Assembly: GCA_022843845.1 (NCBI GenBank)
Contig: JALHMW010000008.1
Coordinates: forward strand, 1-64,000
Length of the DNA: 64,000 nt
From: Archangium sp.
Lineage (GTDB): Bacteria > Myxococcota > Myxococcia > Myxococcales > Myxococcaceae
Reading direction: 5' to 3'
Shown here: in pieces, positions 30,400 to 40,004 of the stretch
Numbering within the stretch: position 1 is the stretch's first letter
Layout: every line of letters starts with the position of its first letter
Position numbers and translations under genes: made by a program
Notes under the pieces: generated by a model
What the model was told of the DNA's origin: nothing
What the model saw: the letters and a program-made list of their open reading frames with translations, nothing else
Databases searched by the model: none

Positions 30400-31033
30400 C
30401 CGCGGCAGACTCTCGGAGCAGCAGGTGGCGCTCGCGCAGGCCTTCTTTCGGAACCAGCCCGAGGGCTTCTTCCTGACCGGCGGGGCCGTGCTCGCGGGCT
30501 GGGAACTCGAACACCGGGCGACCGACGACCTCGACCTGTTCACGGTGAACGCGACCGACATGGCACTCGGTGAGCAGGCGCTTCGGCGCGCTGCCGATGA
30601 GCTGGGCGCATCGCTCGAAGCCATCTCGACGTCTCCCGACTTCCGACGGTTTGTGGCGCGCTTCCCCGGCGAGAGCGTGAAGGTCGACCTCGTGCGGGAC
30701 CACGCGCCGCAGCTCTTCCCCAAGGTGGAGCGAGACGGCGTTCGTATGGACTCGGCAGAGGAGATCTTCGTGAACAAGATCTGCACGCTCGTGGAACGAA
30801 GCGAGCCGCGCGACCTGGTCGACTTGATGCTGCTGGAGCGTCGTGGTCTGCGTGTCGAGACGTCACTGGCTCGCGCGCAGGAGAAGGATGCTGGAGTCAG
30901 CCCGGCCACGCTGGCCTGGCTGCTGCGCTCGCTGCCGATCCCGCCCGCTCCTCCCGGAAGCGTGAGTGCCGAGGAACTCCGCGCGTACGCGGTTTCGCTC
31001 GAAGGCCGGCTGCTCGCGATCGCACGTGGGTGA
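30392..31033 (+). CDS. AbiEii/AbiGii-like nucleotidyltransferase
   Basis: A 213-aa member of the DUF1814/AbiEii nucleotidyltransferase family. TGGAVLAGWELEHR, then DDLDLF, gives the GG and DxD metal-binding motifs of DNA polymerase-beta-type transferases, and a downstream KVDLV provides a third acidic position. AbiEii toxins add nucleotides to tRNA acceptor ends. The normal AbiEi antitoxin is absent, replaced by a 92-aa unrelated protein. It starts with TTG and is translationally coupled. It may be a toxin or a housekeeping-like relative. Confidence 0.78.
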   Translation: MPSRGRLSEQQVALAQAFFRNQPEGFFLTGGAVLAGWELEHRATDDLDLFTVNATDMALGEQALRRAADELGASLEAISTSPDFRRFVARFPGESVKVDLVRDHAPQLFPKVERDGVRMDSAEEIFVNKICTLVERSEPRDLVDLMLLERRGLRVETSLARAQEKDAGVSPATLAWLLRSLPIPPAPPGSVSAEELRAYAVSLEGRLLAIARG

Positions 31034-31240
31034 GCGGCTGTCCGAGGCAGGGAGCCGGCACGCTTTCCGCGACGCGTCTCGTTCGTGACTCCAGTGAGCT
31101 CGCGGTTGACGCGAGAATGCTTCAACCGCGACGTCGGCCTCGGGGGCCGCGATGTGGTGACGGCCAGCGTGGGCACCTTCGTCGACGCGATCAGCGAGCA
31201 TCGCCCCACGAGCCGGGCTCGACTGCAGGCGTGACTCTCC

Positions 31241-32413
31241 TCAGCGCGCGACGCGTGGCGACGGCTTCCCCGGGGGCTTCTTGATCGCCGGTGGGGCCTT
31301 CGTCGGCGCGCGTGGCGGCAGCGGCTTCGTCTTCGGAGCGCTCGGCGCTTCCTCCGCCTTCAGCGCAACGACCTCAGCGACGGGCGCTTCCTTCGGCGCG
31401 TCATGCGCCGCGTAGAAAGCCTCGAGCTGGGGCCACAACGTCTTCGCCGCGTGCTTCGACACCACCGCGCCGACGTGACCGCCCGGCAGGTGCAGGTGCT
31501 GCTTCACCTTCGACCCGATCGCCTCGACCAGCGCCGCCGCGCTCGGCCCCGGCACGATGTTGTCGTGCTCGAAGCTCACCGCCAGCGTGGGGAAGACGAT
31601 CTTCTTCAAGTCGACGCGCTTGCCCGAGAGGGTGAACCGCCCGTCGAGAAGGCCGTCCTCCTGGTACAGCGCCTTGATGTACCGCCGGTAGAACTCCCCA
31701 GGCAGCGCGACGTTGTCGTTGCCCCACGTCTCGAGCGCCAGGTACCCATCGAGGAACTCGTCGTTCCACGCGCGATCGAGCAGCGACACGGCCTTCGACA
31801 ACGACAGCGTCGGCCGGAGCATGTGAAACGCCGACTGCAGCAACTGCCACGGCACCGTGCCCACCGCGTTCACCAGCACGTCGACGTCGAAGCCCTTCGA
31901 GTTCGTCCACCGGCTCATCAGGCTGCCGTCGTTGAAGCGCACCGGCGCCGCGAGCGCGACCATCGACGCGATGTGCTCCGGGTGGACCGCGCCGTGAATC
32001 GCCGCGAGCGTGCCGCCCATGCAGTACCCGAGCAGGTGCACCTTCTCGTGAGGCACTGTCTTCGCCGCGACCCGAATCGCGCGGCCAATCCACTTGTCGA
32101 CGACGTCGTCGAACGTGACGTACCGGTCTTCGTCTCCGGGCGTGCCCCAGTCGATGCAGTAGACGTCGAAGCCCTGCTTCACCATGAACTCGGCGAACGA
32201 CTTGCCGGGCATGAGATCGAGCACGTAGTGCCGGTTGATCAACGACGGTACCAGCAACAGCGGCGTGCGGTAGCGAAGGCCCTCGGCCCGCGGCCGGTAG
32301 CGCAGCAGCTTCCACTTGTTCTCTTCCCACACCACGTCGGCCGGCGTGCTGCCGACCTGCGGCTTCGGGCGCGTCGGGAGCTTCAACAGGTTGGTCAGGC
32401 TTTTCAGCTGCAT
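31241..32413 (-). CDS. phaC: Class III-like PHA synthase PhaC (copy 1)
   Basis: A 390-aa alpha/beta hydrolase-fold polyester synthase polymerising 3-hydroxyacyl-CoA. The PhaC box is GYCMGG with nucleophile Cys131. The other triad members are Asp284 (EHDNIVP) and His313 (GGHVGA). The length of the catalytic part matches class III/IV PhaC. The last 50 residues are a Pro/Ala/Lys-rich tail that is unusual and may bind granules or DNA. The gene is one base after the acyl-CoA ligase stop (TGACATG). A second copy lies at 40005. Confidence 0.9.
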   Translation of the reverse strand: MQLKSLTNLLKLPTRPKPQVGSTPADVVWEENKWKLLRYRPRAEGLRYRTPLLLVPSLINRHYVLDLMPGKSFAEFMVKQGFDVYCIDWGTPGDEDRYVTFDDVVDKWIGRAIRVAAKTVPHEKVHLLGYCMGGTLAAIHGAVHPEHIASMVALAAPVRFNDGSLMSRWTNSKGFDVDVLVNAVGTVPWQLLQSAFHMLRPTLSLSKAVSLLDRAWNDEFLDGYLALETWGNDNVALPGEFYRRYIKALYQEDGLLDGRFTLSGKRVDLKKIVFPTLAVSFEHDNIVPGPSAAALVEAIGSKVKQHLHLPGGHVGAVVSKHAAKTLWPQLEAFYAAHDAPKEAPVAEVVALKAEEAPSAPKTKPLPPRAPTKAPPAIKKPPGKPSPRVAR

Positions 32414-32414
32414 G

Positions 32415-34157
<1,743 letters not shown>

Positions 34158-34190
34158 GGCGAAACCCTCAGGCGAGAGGTGCTGCGTGGG

Positions 34191-34484
34191 TCAGTTCTTC
34201 TTGGTGGCGTTCAGATCGGAGAGCTTCTCTTCGAGATCGATCAACCGGCTCTGGAGCTGGTTGAGCGCGTGCAGCGTGCGCTCCTGATCGCGGCGGGTGG
34301 GCAGGCCCATCATCTCCCACCAGTTCGCGATGGCCTTGTCGGTGGCCGTCTTCACCTTCATCGAGGCCGTCAGCATGTTGCCCATCGGCTGCAGCACGGC
34401 GGGGCTCTTCAGCATCGACTCCATCATCTCGGCGGTCTTCTGCTCCCAGGTGTCGAAGCCCTTCTTCCACGTTTCCCAGATCAT
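34191..34484 (-). CDS. PhaE/phasin-like small protein
   Basis: A 97-aa helical protein. The C-terminal part (MGLPTRRDQERTL, then a Leu/Glu heptad region LIDLEEKLSDL) resembles the end of PhaE, the second subunit of class III PHA synthase, and of poly-hydroxyalkanoate granule proteins. The N-terminus is rich in Trp and Met. It is much shorter than classical PhaE. It is the first gene before the acyl-CoA ligase and phaC on the same strand. A role as granule protein or synthase helper is likely but unproven. Confidence 0.7.
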   Translation of the reverse strand: MIWETWKKGFDTWEQKTAEMMESMLKSPAVLQPMGNMLTASMKVKTATDKAIANWWEMMGLPTRRDQERTLHALNQLQSRLIDLEEKLSDLNATKKN

Positions 34485-34512
34485 GTTTGCTCCTCGTGTG
34501 GGTGGTGTTGCG

Positions 34513-35349
34513 TCAGAACCCGAGCCGTCGCAGCTCGGAGGTTTGGGTGAAGTCGTCGGCCATCTCGTTGTCCACGCTCACCGCGCGGGCCACTTCGCCG
34601 AAGCACTCGAAGACGAAGCCGACCTGTCGGCGAATGAGCGGCACGCCAACCGCGGGCTCGATGGACAGCGTCGTGCGCACGCGCAGGGCCTGGGTGAAGG
34701 CGACGTCGGGCAGCTCCAACGTGCCCGTGGCGTCGACGCGCTGCTGGTAGGTGTCCCGGCCCGCGTACGGAAGGCCGCGCACGGTGGCGTTGCGCACTTC
34801 GCTCGCCGAGATCCATTGCTGGCCGGCCTCGAGCGGGAAGCGGAACGTCGCGATCGGTGAGGTGTAGACGACGAGCGTCTTGCCGACCATCGGGGCCTCT
34901 TGTGCCGAGGCGTAGCCGAGCAGGAAGAGCGTCGAGCCGTCGTTCGAGTACACACCTTCGATCGAGCCCGCGAGATCGAGCGCGGCGACGAACTGCCCGT
35001 CGGGGAAGCTGGCGCGGTACCACTTGCCCTCGAGGGTCGAGGCCGTGAGCGTGGCGACCTGATCGTCGGCGTAGTCCGTCGAGAGCTGCCACACCCTGCG
35101 GCCTGCGGCGTCGGTGACGCCGGCGAGATCGACCGGGCGCCGGGTGCCTGCGGGGTTCACGAGGTAGCGCACGGGAACTCCGAACGCGGTGCGAAGCTCG
35201 GTGGCCTCGATCTTCCCGTCGAGGTTGGGCACGCACTCGAGCGGCGCCACGGTCTGCGGCACGTAGGCGTTGCGCTCGGGGATGGTGCGATTGGGGTCGC
35301 AGCCGGCGAGGGCGAAGAACACGAGAGGAAGGAGGGCGCGCGTCGTCAT
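34513..35349 (-). CDS. Lipoprotein, paralogue of 37813-38820
   Basis: A 278-aa lipoprotein (lipobox ALAGC, Cys17) of unknown function. It shares a run of features with the 335-aa lipoprotein at 37813. Both have a cysteine-flanked N-terminal segment with NxDGxI, a central YASAxxAPM/LMGTASP-like segment, a FRFPLEAGxxW or LQFPLRAGDTW block, and a C-terminal RVRTTxx...ECFG...SVDxE...LRRLxx pattern. They are clear paralogues within one cluster. The protein presumably faces the periplasm or outer surface. Confidence 0.78.
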   Translation of the reverse strand: MTTRALLPLVFFALAGCDPNRTIPERNAYVPQTVAPLECVPNLDGKIEATELRTAFGVPVRYLVNPAGTRRPVDLAGVTDAAGRRVWQLSTDYADDQVATLTASTLEGKWYRASFPDGQFVAALDLAGSIEGVYSNDGSTLFLLGYASAQEAPMVGKTLVVYTSPIATFRFPLEAGQQWISASEVRNATVRGLPYAGRDTYQQRVDATGTLELPDVAFTQALRVRTTLSIEPAVGVPLIRRQVGFVFECFGEVARAVSVDNEMADDFTQTSELRRLGF

Positions 35350-35357
35350 GTCGTTCC

Positions 35358-36926
35358 TCAGAATTTCCAGGCCAGGCGAACGCGCGCCAGCTGCGCGGGC
35401 GTCGCGGTGAGGTTCTGCGCGGGGTTGTTGAAGGCTCCGAACGGGAACAGCACCGCGTACTCGGCGAGCACGTCGAAGCCGTCTTTCGATTCCCAGGTGA
35501 GGGCAGCCCAGAGCTCGAGCCCGAGCAGCGCGTCGTTGTTCGGCGTCGACTGCGCGTAGATGGAGCGCGCCAGCGTGGCCGAGCTCTTCAGGTTGAGCTG
35601 GGTGCTGCTGAAGTCGAGCAGGCGCAGGCGGCCCCACGGGCGCACGTAGAGCGAGTCTGTCACCGTGCCGATGATCTCGGCGTAGAGGATTCGGTCGACC
35701 CGGTAGTCGGGGTGAAAGCGGAAGTTGTCGACGCGGTTGTCGCGCGGCACGTTGACCTGCGCGCCGTCGAGATCGCCCTTCGCGGCGACCGCGCCCGCGT
35801 TGGGGAAGGCGCCGAAGCCGGGTGCAGGATCTCCGCTCGCGTAGCCGGCGTTCACGCCACCCACGAGCACCGCATCGTTCCCACCGAACTGCGTCTCGAG
35901 CGCCGCACCGAACTGCGCCGACTGCACCTTGTCGCGGAGCAAGACGCCGGGGAGCAACGACGCCTGCTCCGACTCGGCGAACAACATCGCGCCTTCAAGC
36001 TCGATGCGGAACGACGGCGCCGTCAGCCGCGCCCACGCATCGGCAGCGACCGCCCGGTAGCCCCGCCGCATCACCGACGCAGGCGTGAGCGGTCGCGGAT
36101 TCGTCACGGGCAGGTACGACTCAGGCGCGTCGAAGTCCTGCCAGCGGTGGGAGACGAACGCGCCGTACTCGAGGGTGAGCTTGTCGGCCTTCGTGCGGCG
36201 CCGGCGCGAGACATCGTCTCGAAGGTTCATCCACGCGAAGGTGACGCTCTTCACGTCGACCGCGTTGTCGAGCACCAGCTGGCGTTGGCCGTCGCGACGG
36301 TACGGCGTTGGGCCCACCGCGCTGAAGTCATACGCGAACGCCCAGAGGTGATTGGCCAGCGAGGTGACGAAGGCGATGCGATCGGCCGCGTCTCCGAGGT
36401 TGCAGTCGAGGCAATCGCCACCGTTCGACAGCATGCCGAGGCCCCACTGGTTGCCCATGCGCCCAGCCGCGAAGTAGCCGATCGGCGTCAACACCTCGCC
36501 GTACGCACGCTTGATGCGGAAGAGCGACGACGGGAACTGGCCCGGAGACGCGGCGGGCGTCGGCGCGTTGCCAGTTCCGGGAGAGAGGACCGGCGTCGAG
36601 CCCATCACCAGGTTGTCGATCAGATCGGCGCGGACCTTCACTGCTGCAGCTGCGAAGGGCGCGTAGATGGCGAGATCGGTGCGCAGCCGCATGTCGGCCA
36701 GCGCGATGCTCTGCGCGAGCGGGTCGGAGAGCGGCACCGAGAAGAGCGGCAGGCCGGCGGGCGTGGTGCCGCGATCGAGATCGAGGTTGTGCAGCAGATC
36801 GCCGCGCACGCGGAAGAAGCCAGAGACCTTCACCTCGGTCTTCTCGCGAACGAGCAGATCTTCGCCGTGCGCACCCAGACCCGAGGGCGCGGTCGCGAGG
36901 ACGGCCGAGAGGAGGGCGTGGATCAC
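35358..36926 (-). CDS. Putative outer-membrane beta-barrel protein (TIGR04551-like)
   Basis: A 522-aa exported protein with a short signal-like N-terminus, many alternating strand segments and a final aromatic residue (RLAWKF), the outer-membrane barrel signature. An N-terminal GFFRVRGDLLHNLDL and RMGNQWGLGML resemble the deltaproteobacterial family TIGR04551. The function is unknown. It overlaps the alpha/beta hydrolase gene by an ATGA and lies 8 bp before the lipoprotein gene, forming a four-gene envelope operon. Confidence 0.72.
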   Translation of the reverse strand: MIHALLSAVLATAPSGLGAHGEDLLVREKTEVKVSGFFRVRGDLLHNLDLDRGTTPAGLPLFSVPLSDPLAQSIALADMRLRTDLAIYAPFAAAAVKVRADLIDNLVMGSTPVLSPGTGNAPTPAASPGQFPSSLFRIKRAYGEVLTPIGYFAAGRMGNQWGLGMLSNGGDCLDCNLGDAADRIAFVTSLANHLWAFAYDFSAVGPTPYRRDGQRQLVLDNAVDVKSVTFAWMNLRDDVSRRRRTKADKLTLEYGAFVSHRWQDFDAPESYLPVTNPRPLTPASVMRRGYRAVAADAWARLTAPSFRIELEGAMLFAESEQASLLPGVLLRDKVQSAQFGAALETQFGGNDAVLVGGVNAGYASGDPAPGFGAFPNAGAVAAKGDLDGAQVNVPRDNRVDNFRFHPDYRVDRILYAEIIGTVTDSLYVRPWGRLRLLDFSSTQLNLKSSATLARSIYAQSTPNNDALLGLELWAALTWESKDGFDVLAEYAVLFPFGAFNNPAQNLTATPAQLARVRLAWKF

Positions 36927-37816
36927 GGCGCCGCCTCCAGGAACGTGAGGAGCTCGCGGTTCGACGCCGAGACCGCCTCGATCATCGGGAAGTGGCCGCA
37001 GCGCGGGTAGACGACGAGCCGGGCGTTCGGCAGCTGGCGCACGAGGCGCTCACCGATCGACAGCGGCGTGACGACGTCTTCGCGGCCCCAGAGGAGCAGG
37101 GTCGGGGCCTTGATTCGGGAGTACGTCTCTTCGACCCCGGTGAACGTCATGCCTCGCACGGCCTCGAGGGCCGCGGCGCGGGTGCCCGGCCGCTCCATGG
37201 CGCGCTCGACGTCTTCCACCAGCTTCTCGGGGATGATCTCGGGATCGTAGAACCCAAGCGCGAGGCGCTCTTCGCCGCGCTCCGAATAGAAGGCCGAGAA
37301 CAGGAACTCTCCGACGCCCTTGGCGCGCGCGAGCTGGAACATCGACGGCAGCTGCGCCTCGTAGACCCACGCGTCGTACAGCGCGAGGCGCTCGGTGGCC
37401 TCGGGGTAGGCGAGGGCGAACGCGAGCGCGACGGAGCTGCCCCACGAGTGCGCGACGATGGCGGCCTTGTCGATGCCGCGCTCCTTCATCAGCGCCCGCA
37501 CCATCGCGGCCTGCGCGGCGGGCGAGTAGTCACCGACGGGCCGGTCCGTCCACCCGAAGCCCTTGAGGTCGAGCGCGAGCACGCGGTGCTTCTGCTTGAG
37601 AACGGGAATGACGGCGGTCCAGTTCTCGATGCTCGAGGCGAAGCCGTGGAGCAGCACCACCGGCGGGCCTTCGCCCACGTCGAGGTACCGAACCCGCGTG
37701 CCCTCGACCGTGAGGAAGGTGCCGTCGACGGGCTCGCCCTTCATCGCGCCGGTGTGGTGCAGCAGGCAACCCATGTTGCACACGCACAGCACGGCTGGGA
37801 GCACCCAGCGAGTCAC
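36923..37816 (-). CDS. Alpha/beta hydrolase lipoprotein
   Basis: A 297-aa alpha/beta hydrolase with oxyanion motif LLHGFAS, nucleophile elbow AHSWGSS and catalytic His in GHFPMIE. GTG at 37816 gives a lipoprotein signal (VCNMGC). It overlaps the upstream lipoprotein stop (GTGA) and the barrel gene start (ATGA), so the cluster is translationally coupled. The substrate is unknown. It may hydrolyse an ester or PHA-like oligomer outside the cytoplasm, but no depolymerase-specific motif is seen. Confidence 0.85.
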   Translation of the reverse strand: MTRWVLPAVLCVCNMGCLLHHTGAMKGEPVDGTFLTVEGTRVRYLDVGEGPPVVLLHGFASSIENWTAVIPVLKQKHRVLALDLKGFGWTDRPVGDYSPAAQAAMVRALMKERGIDKAAIVAHSWGSSVALAFALAYPEATERLALYDAWVYEAQLPSMFQLARAKGVGEFLFSAFYSERGEERLALGFYDPEIIPEKLVEDVERAMERPGTRAAALEAVRGMTFTGVEETYSRIKAPTLLLWGREDVVTPLSIGERLVRQLPNARLVVYPRCGHFPMIEAVSASNRELLTFLEAAP

Positions 37817-38820
37817 AGCGACAGCCTCCGAACCTCTTTGGCCGTCATGAACTCGGTGCTGGTCTCTTTGTCGACGGAGCGGATGACGGCGATGGTGCCG
37901 AAGCACTCCGTCACGTACTGGAACTGACGGAAGCTGGTGTTCGCGAACGGGTTGAACTGAACCGTGCGCTCCATCGTCGTTCGCACCCGCAGCACGGGGA
38001 AGCGGGAGTAGGGCGTGTTGGCCTCTCCACTCCGGTCCACCGACGAAGTGAAGGTGTCGATGGTTCCGGAGATCGGCACGCCGCTCGCGGTGCCCCCGAC
38101 AGCGGCTGCGGTCGTCCACGTGTCGCCTGCGCGCAGGGGAAACTGCAGCACCTTCACGGGCGGGGTGTAGGTGAGCTTCGTCGAGAGCAACCCGTCGGCC
38201 GGAGACGCCGTGCCCATCAGGAACAAGCCGTCAGCGGTCGAGCTGAAGACAGCGATGAAGTCGGTGCCCTGGCCCAGCGGGGCCACGTAGCTGGCACCCG
38301 GGTACGTCGACTCGAACCACTTGCCCTGAATCGGCTGCGTCTCGACGAGCGTGTTCAGGTCGCCGGTGAGCATCTGCGTGAAGTCCCACGAGCGCCCGCC
38401 ATCAGGAAGACCGATGCCCGAGGTGTCGAAGGGGGCCTGACCGGAGATGCGGTACGTCGCGCGCAAGCCCGGGCCGGTGATGACCTCGGCGCGGGTGATG
38501 GTGCCGTCGTTGTTGGGCAGGCACGTCGCCGAGCCGCCACCCATGGCCGAACCGCCTGCCGCCGAGCCGCCGCCTGCCTGACCGCCGCCGCTCATCCCTC
38601 CAGCCGAGGCGCCACCGGCCGAGCCGCCTGCACCGCCGGCCGTTCCTCCTGCCGTCCCTCCGTCGGTCGAGACTGCGCCACACTTCCCTTCGCGGGTGCA
38701 GATGCCGCTCGCGCAGTCCGCGCCAACCCGGCAGTCCGGACCGGGAGGATTCGTTCCACACGACATCGCCAGCAGACACGGCAGAACGAGACGAAGCACG
38801 GAGACCTCCGGTCGCGCCAT
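37813..38820 (-). CDS. Lipoprotein with Gly/Ala/Ser-rich linker, paralogue of 34513-35349
   Basis: A 335-aa lipoprotein (LAMSC lipobox) from ATG 38820. After a short Cys-rich segment (CRVGADCASGICTREGKC) comes a low-complexity linker of Gly/Ala/Ser/Met repeats (about 60-98). The globular remainder parallels the lipoprotein at 34513. The Cys-rich piece plus linker looks like a surface-display spacer, common in myxobacterial lipoproteins. It heads the four-gene envelope cluster. The function is unknown. Confidence 0.78.
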   Translation of the reverse strand: MARPEVSVLRLVLPCLLAMSCGTNPPGPDCRVGADCASGICTREGKCGAVSTDGGTAGGTAGGAGGSAGGASAGGMSGGGQAGGGSAAGGSAMGGGSATCLPNNDGTITRAEVITGPGLRATYRISGQAPFDTSGIGLPDGGRSWDFTQMLTGDLNTLVETQPIQGKWFESTYPGASYVAPLGQGTDFIAVFSSTADGLFLMGTASPADGLLSTKLTYTPPVKVLQFPLRAGDTWTTAAAVGGTASGVPISGTIDTFTSSVDRSGEANTPYSRFPVLRVRTTMERTVQFNPFANTSFRQFQYVTECFGTIAVIRSVDKETSTEFMTAKEVRRLSL

Positions 38821-38965
38821 TACGCCGTCACTCCCTCGAAATCCACCCAGCCCGGGACGAGCGGCGCGCGACGGGCAGGCTTCGAAGGCGGAGAGAGGCG
38901 TCATGTGCGGTTGCAGCAAAGAGGGCCCGAAATGACGCCTTGTGACGTTCCTGTCAAGCCCCGCC

Positions 38966-38980
38966 TGTTGCGTTGCACAA
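38966..38980. promoter_or_regulatory. Candidate PhaR operator upstream of phaR
   Basis: A 15-bp imperfect palindrome, TGTTGCGTTGCACAA, lies 22 bp before the phaR ATG. An almost identical copy (13 of 15 bases) precedes the phasin gene. PhaR repressors bind TGC-rich palindromes and control their own gene and phasin genes in other bacteria. Binding here is inferred, not shown. Confidence 0.6.
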
Positions 38981-39002
38981 CGCGCTTGCTAAGGCGCTCG
39001 TC

Positions 39003-39515
39003 ATGCTCGTGAAGAAATACGGAAACCGCCGCCTCTACGACACCGAGTCGAGCCGCTACATCACGCTCGACGAGCTCACCGAGAAGATCCGGGCCGGGGC
39101 CGAGGCGCGGGTCATCGACGCGAAGACCAACCGCGATCTCACGCAAGAGACGCTGACCCAGATCATCATCGAGAGCCGCGGGGCCGACACGCTGTTCCCG
39201 GCGCCGCTGCTCCACCAGCTGATTCGCCTCGGAGACGACGCCCTCGCCGAGTTCCTCGGCCGCTACGTTCAAGGCGCCCTCGAGCTCTACCTGCAGGCCC
39301 GCAAGTCGACCCAGGCGATCATGCCCTTCAACCCGCTGATGGCGCTCCTCGGGCAGGGCAGCGGGGGCTTCGGCAACTGGCTGGGGGGGCAGCAGAGCCA
39401 GGCTCCAGCCCTTCCGCCGGCTCCACCCAAGGCCTCGCAGAGCGACGTCGAAGGCCTGCGCCGCGAGCTCGACGAGCTGAAGGCGTCGCTCAAGAAGCGC
39501 CGGAAGTCGTCGTAA
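39003..39515 (+). CDS. phaR: PHA synthesis regulator PhaR
   Basis: A 170-aa regulator. The N-terminal LVKKYGNRRLYDTESSRYITLDEL is the diagnostic PHA/PHB accumulation regulator DNA-binding domain, followed by the accessory domain with LTQETLTQIIIESR. The C-terminus has a Pro/Gln linker and a short coiled coil. In other bacteria PhaR represses phasin and its own gene until polymer sequesters it. ATG 39003 is preferred to a TTG at 38973 that lies within the operator. Confidence 0.92.
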   Translation: MLVKKYGNRRLYDTESSRYITLDELTEKIRAGAEARVIDAKTNRDLTQETLTQIIIESRGADTLFPAPLLHQLIRLGDDALAEFLGRYVQGALELYLQARKSTQAIMPFNPLMALLGQGSGGFGNWLGGQQSQAPALPPAPPKASQSDVEGLRRELDELKASLKKRRKSS

Positions 39516-39516
39516 A

Positions 39517-39531
39517 TGTTGCACTGCACAA
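39517..39531. promoter_or_regulatory. Candidate PhaR operator upstream of phasin gene
   Basis: TGTTGCACTGCACAA, matching the site before phaR at 13 of 15 bases and itself nearly palindromic (11 of 15 positions symmetric). It begins one base after the phaR stop codon and ends 7 bp before the predicted -35 of the phasin promoter. Confidence 0.62.
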
Positions 39532-39538
39532 AATCTGC

Positions 39539-39566
39539 TTGACGCGCCGCGTTCGCTGCATATCCT
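39539..39566 (+). promoter_or_regulatory. Predicted sigma-70 promoter of phasin gene
   Basis: TTGACG at 39539-39544 and TATCCT at 39561-39566, separated by 16 bp. The pair lies about 70 bp before the phasin ATG and just after the candidate PhaR operator. A GAAGGAGAA ribosome site follows further down. Confidence 0.6.
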
Positions 39567-39635
39567 GTGGGGGTTCCGGACGAGAGACGTTCGGAGGCAG
39601 CCAACCCCGCAGTGCCCTCTTGAAGGAGAACGAAC

Positions 39636-39911
39636 ATGGCCGAGACCAAGACCGCAGCTTCGCAGGTGCAGCAGCTCCCCGGCGTCGAGCAGTGGAAGAA
39701 GCAGATGGACGATCAGACCGAGCGCCTGCAGTCGGCGTTCGACGAGATGAGCAAGGCCCACTCGAAGTGGATCGAGTACGGCAACACGCAGATCGACGAG
39801 ATGTCGGAGCTCATGAAGACGCAGTTCAACTACGTCAACGAGCTCGCCACCGGCGCCCGCAAGCTGAGCATCGAGAGCAGCCGCAAGGCGATGGAGTTCT
39901 TCGTTCGCTGA
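39636..39911 (+). CDS. Phasin
   Basis: A 91-aa amphipathic helical protein coating PHA granules. Its hydrophilic heptads (ERLQSAFDEMSKAH, IDEMSELMKTQFNYV) match small phasin-like granule proteins. A strong Shine-Dalgarno GAAGGAGAA lies 6-14 bp upstream, as expected for an abundant protein. It follows phaR after its own promoter and candidate operator and is followed by a hairpin terminator. It could also be a PhaE-related helper, but gene position and size favour phasin. Confidence 0.82.
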   Translation: MAETKTAASQVQQLPGVEQWKKQMDDQTERLQSAFDEMSKAHSKWIEYGNTQIDEMSELMKTQFNYVNELATGARKLSIESSRKAMEFFVR

Positions 39912-39948
39912 GCTGAAGAGCAGTGATGTGAGCAACCGCAGCATCGTC

Positions 39949-39990
39949 GCCGTGATCGGAGCTCCAGGCCGATCACGGCGGCTTCCTTTC
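39949..39990 (+). terminator. Rho-independent terminator-like hairpin after phasin
   Basis: GCCGTGATCGG at 39949-39959 pairs perfectly with 39969-39979 across a nine-base loop and is followed by a T-rich stretch (TTCCTTTCC). It would separate strong phasin expression from the downstream phaC copy. Confidence 0.7.
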
Positions 39991-40004
39991 CAAACGAGGC
40001 CCGC

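Noticed and set aside
31034..31240. Short open frame (about 50-67 codons) after the AbiEii-like gene
   Set aside because: It has the feel of a gene fragment with FNRDVGLGGRDVV, but no start, ribosome site or family could be supported.
38973..39002. TTG start giving a longer PhaR
   Set aside because: The start falls inside the palindromic operator, and the known family N-terminus begins at the ATG at 39003.
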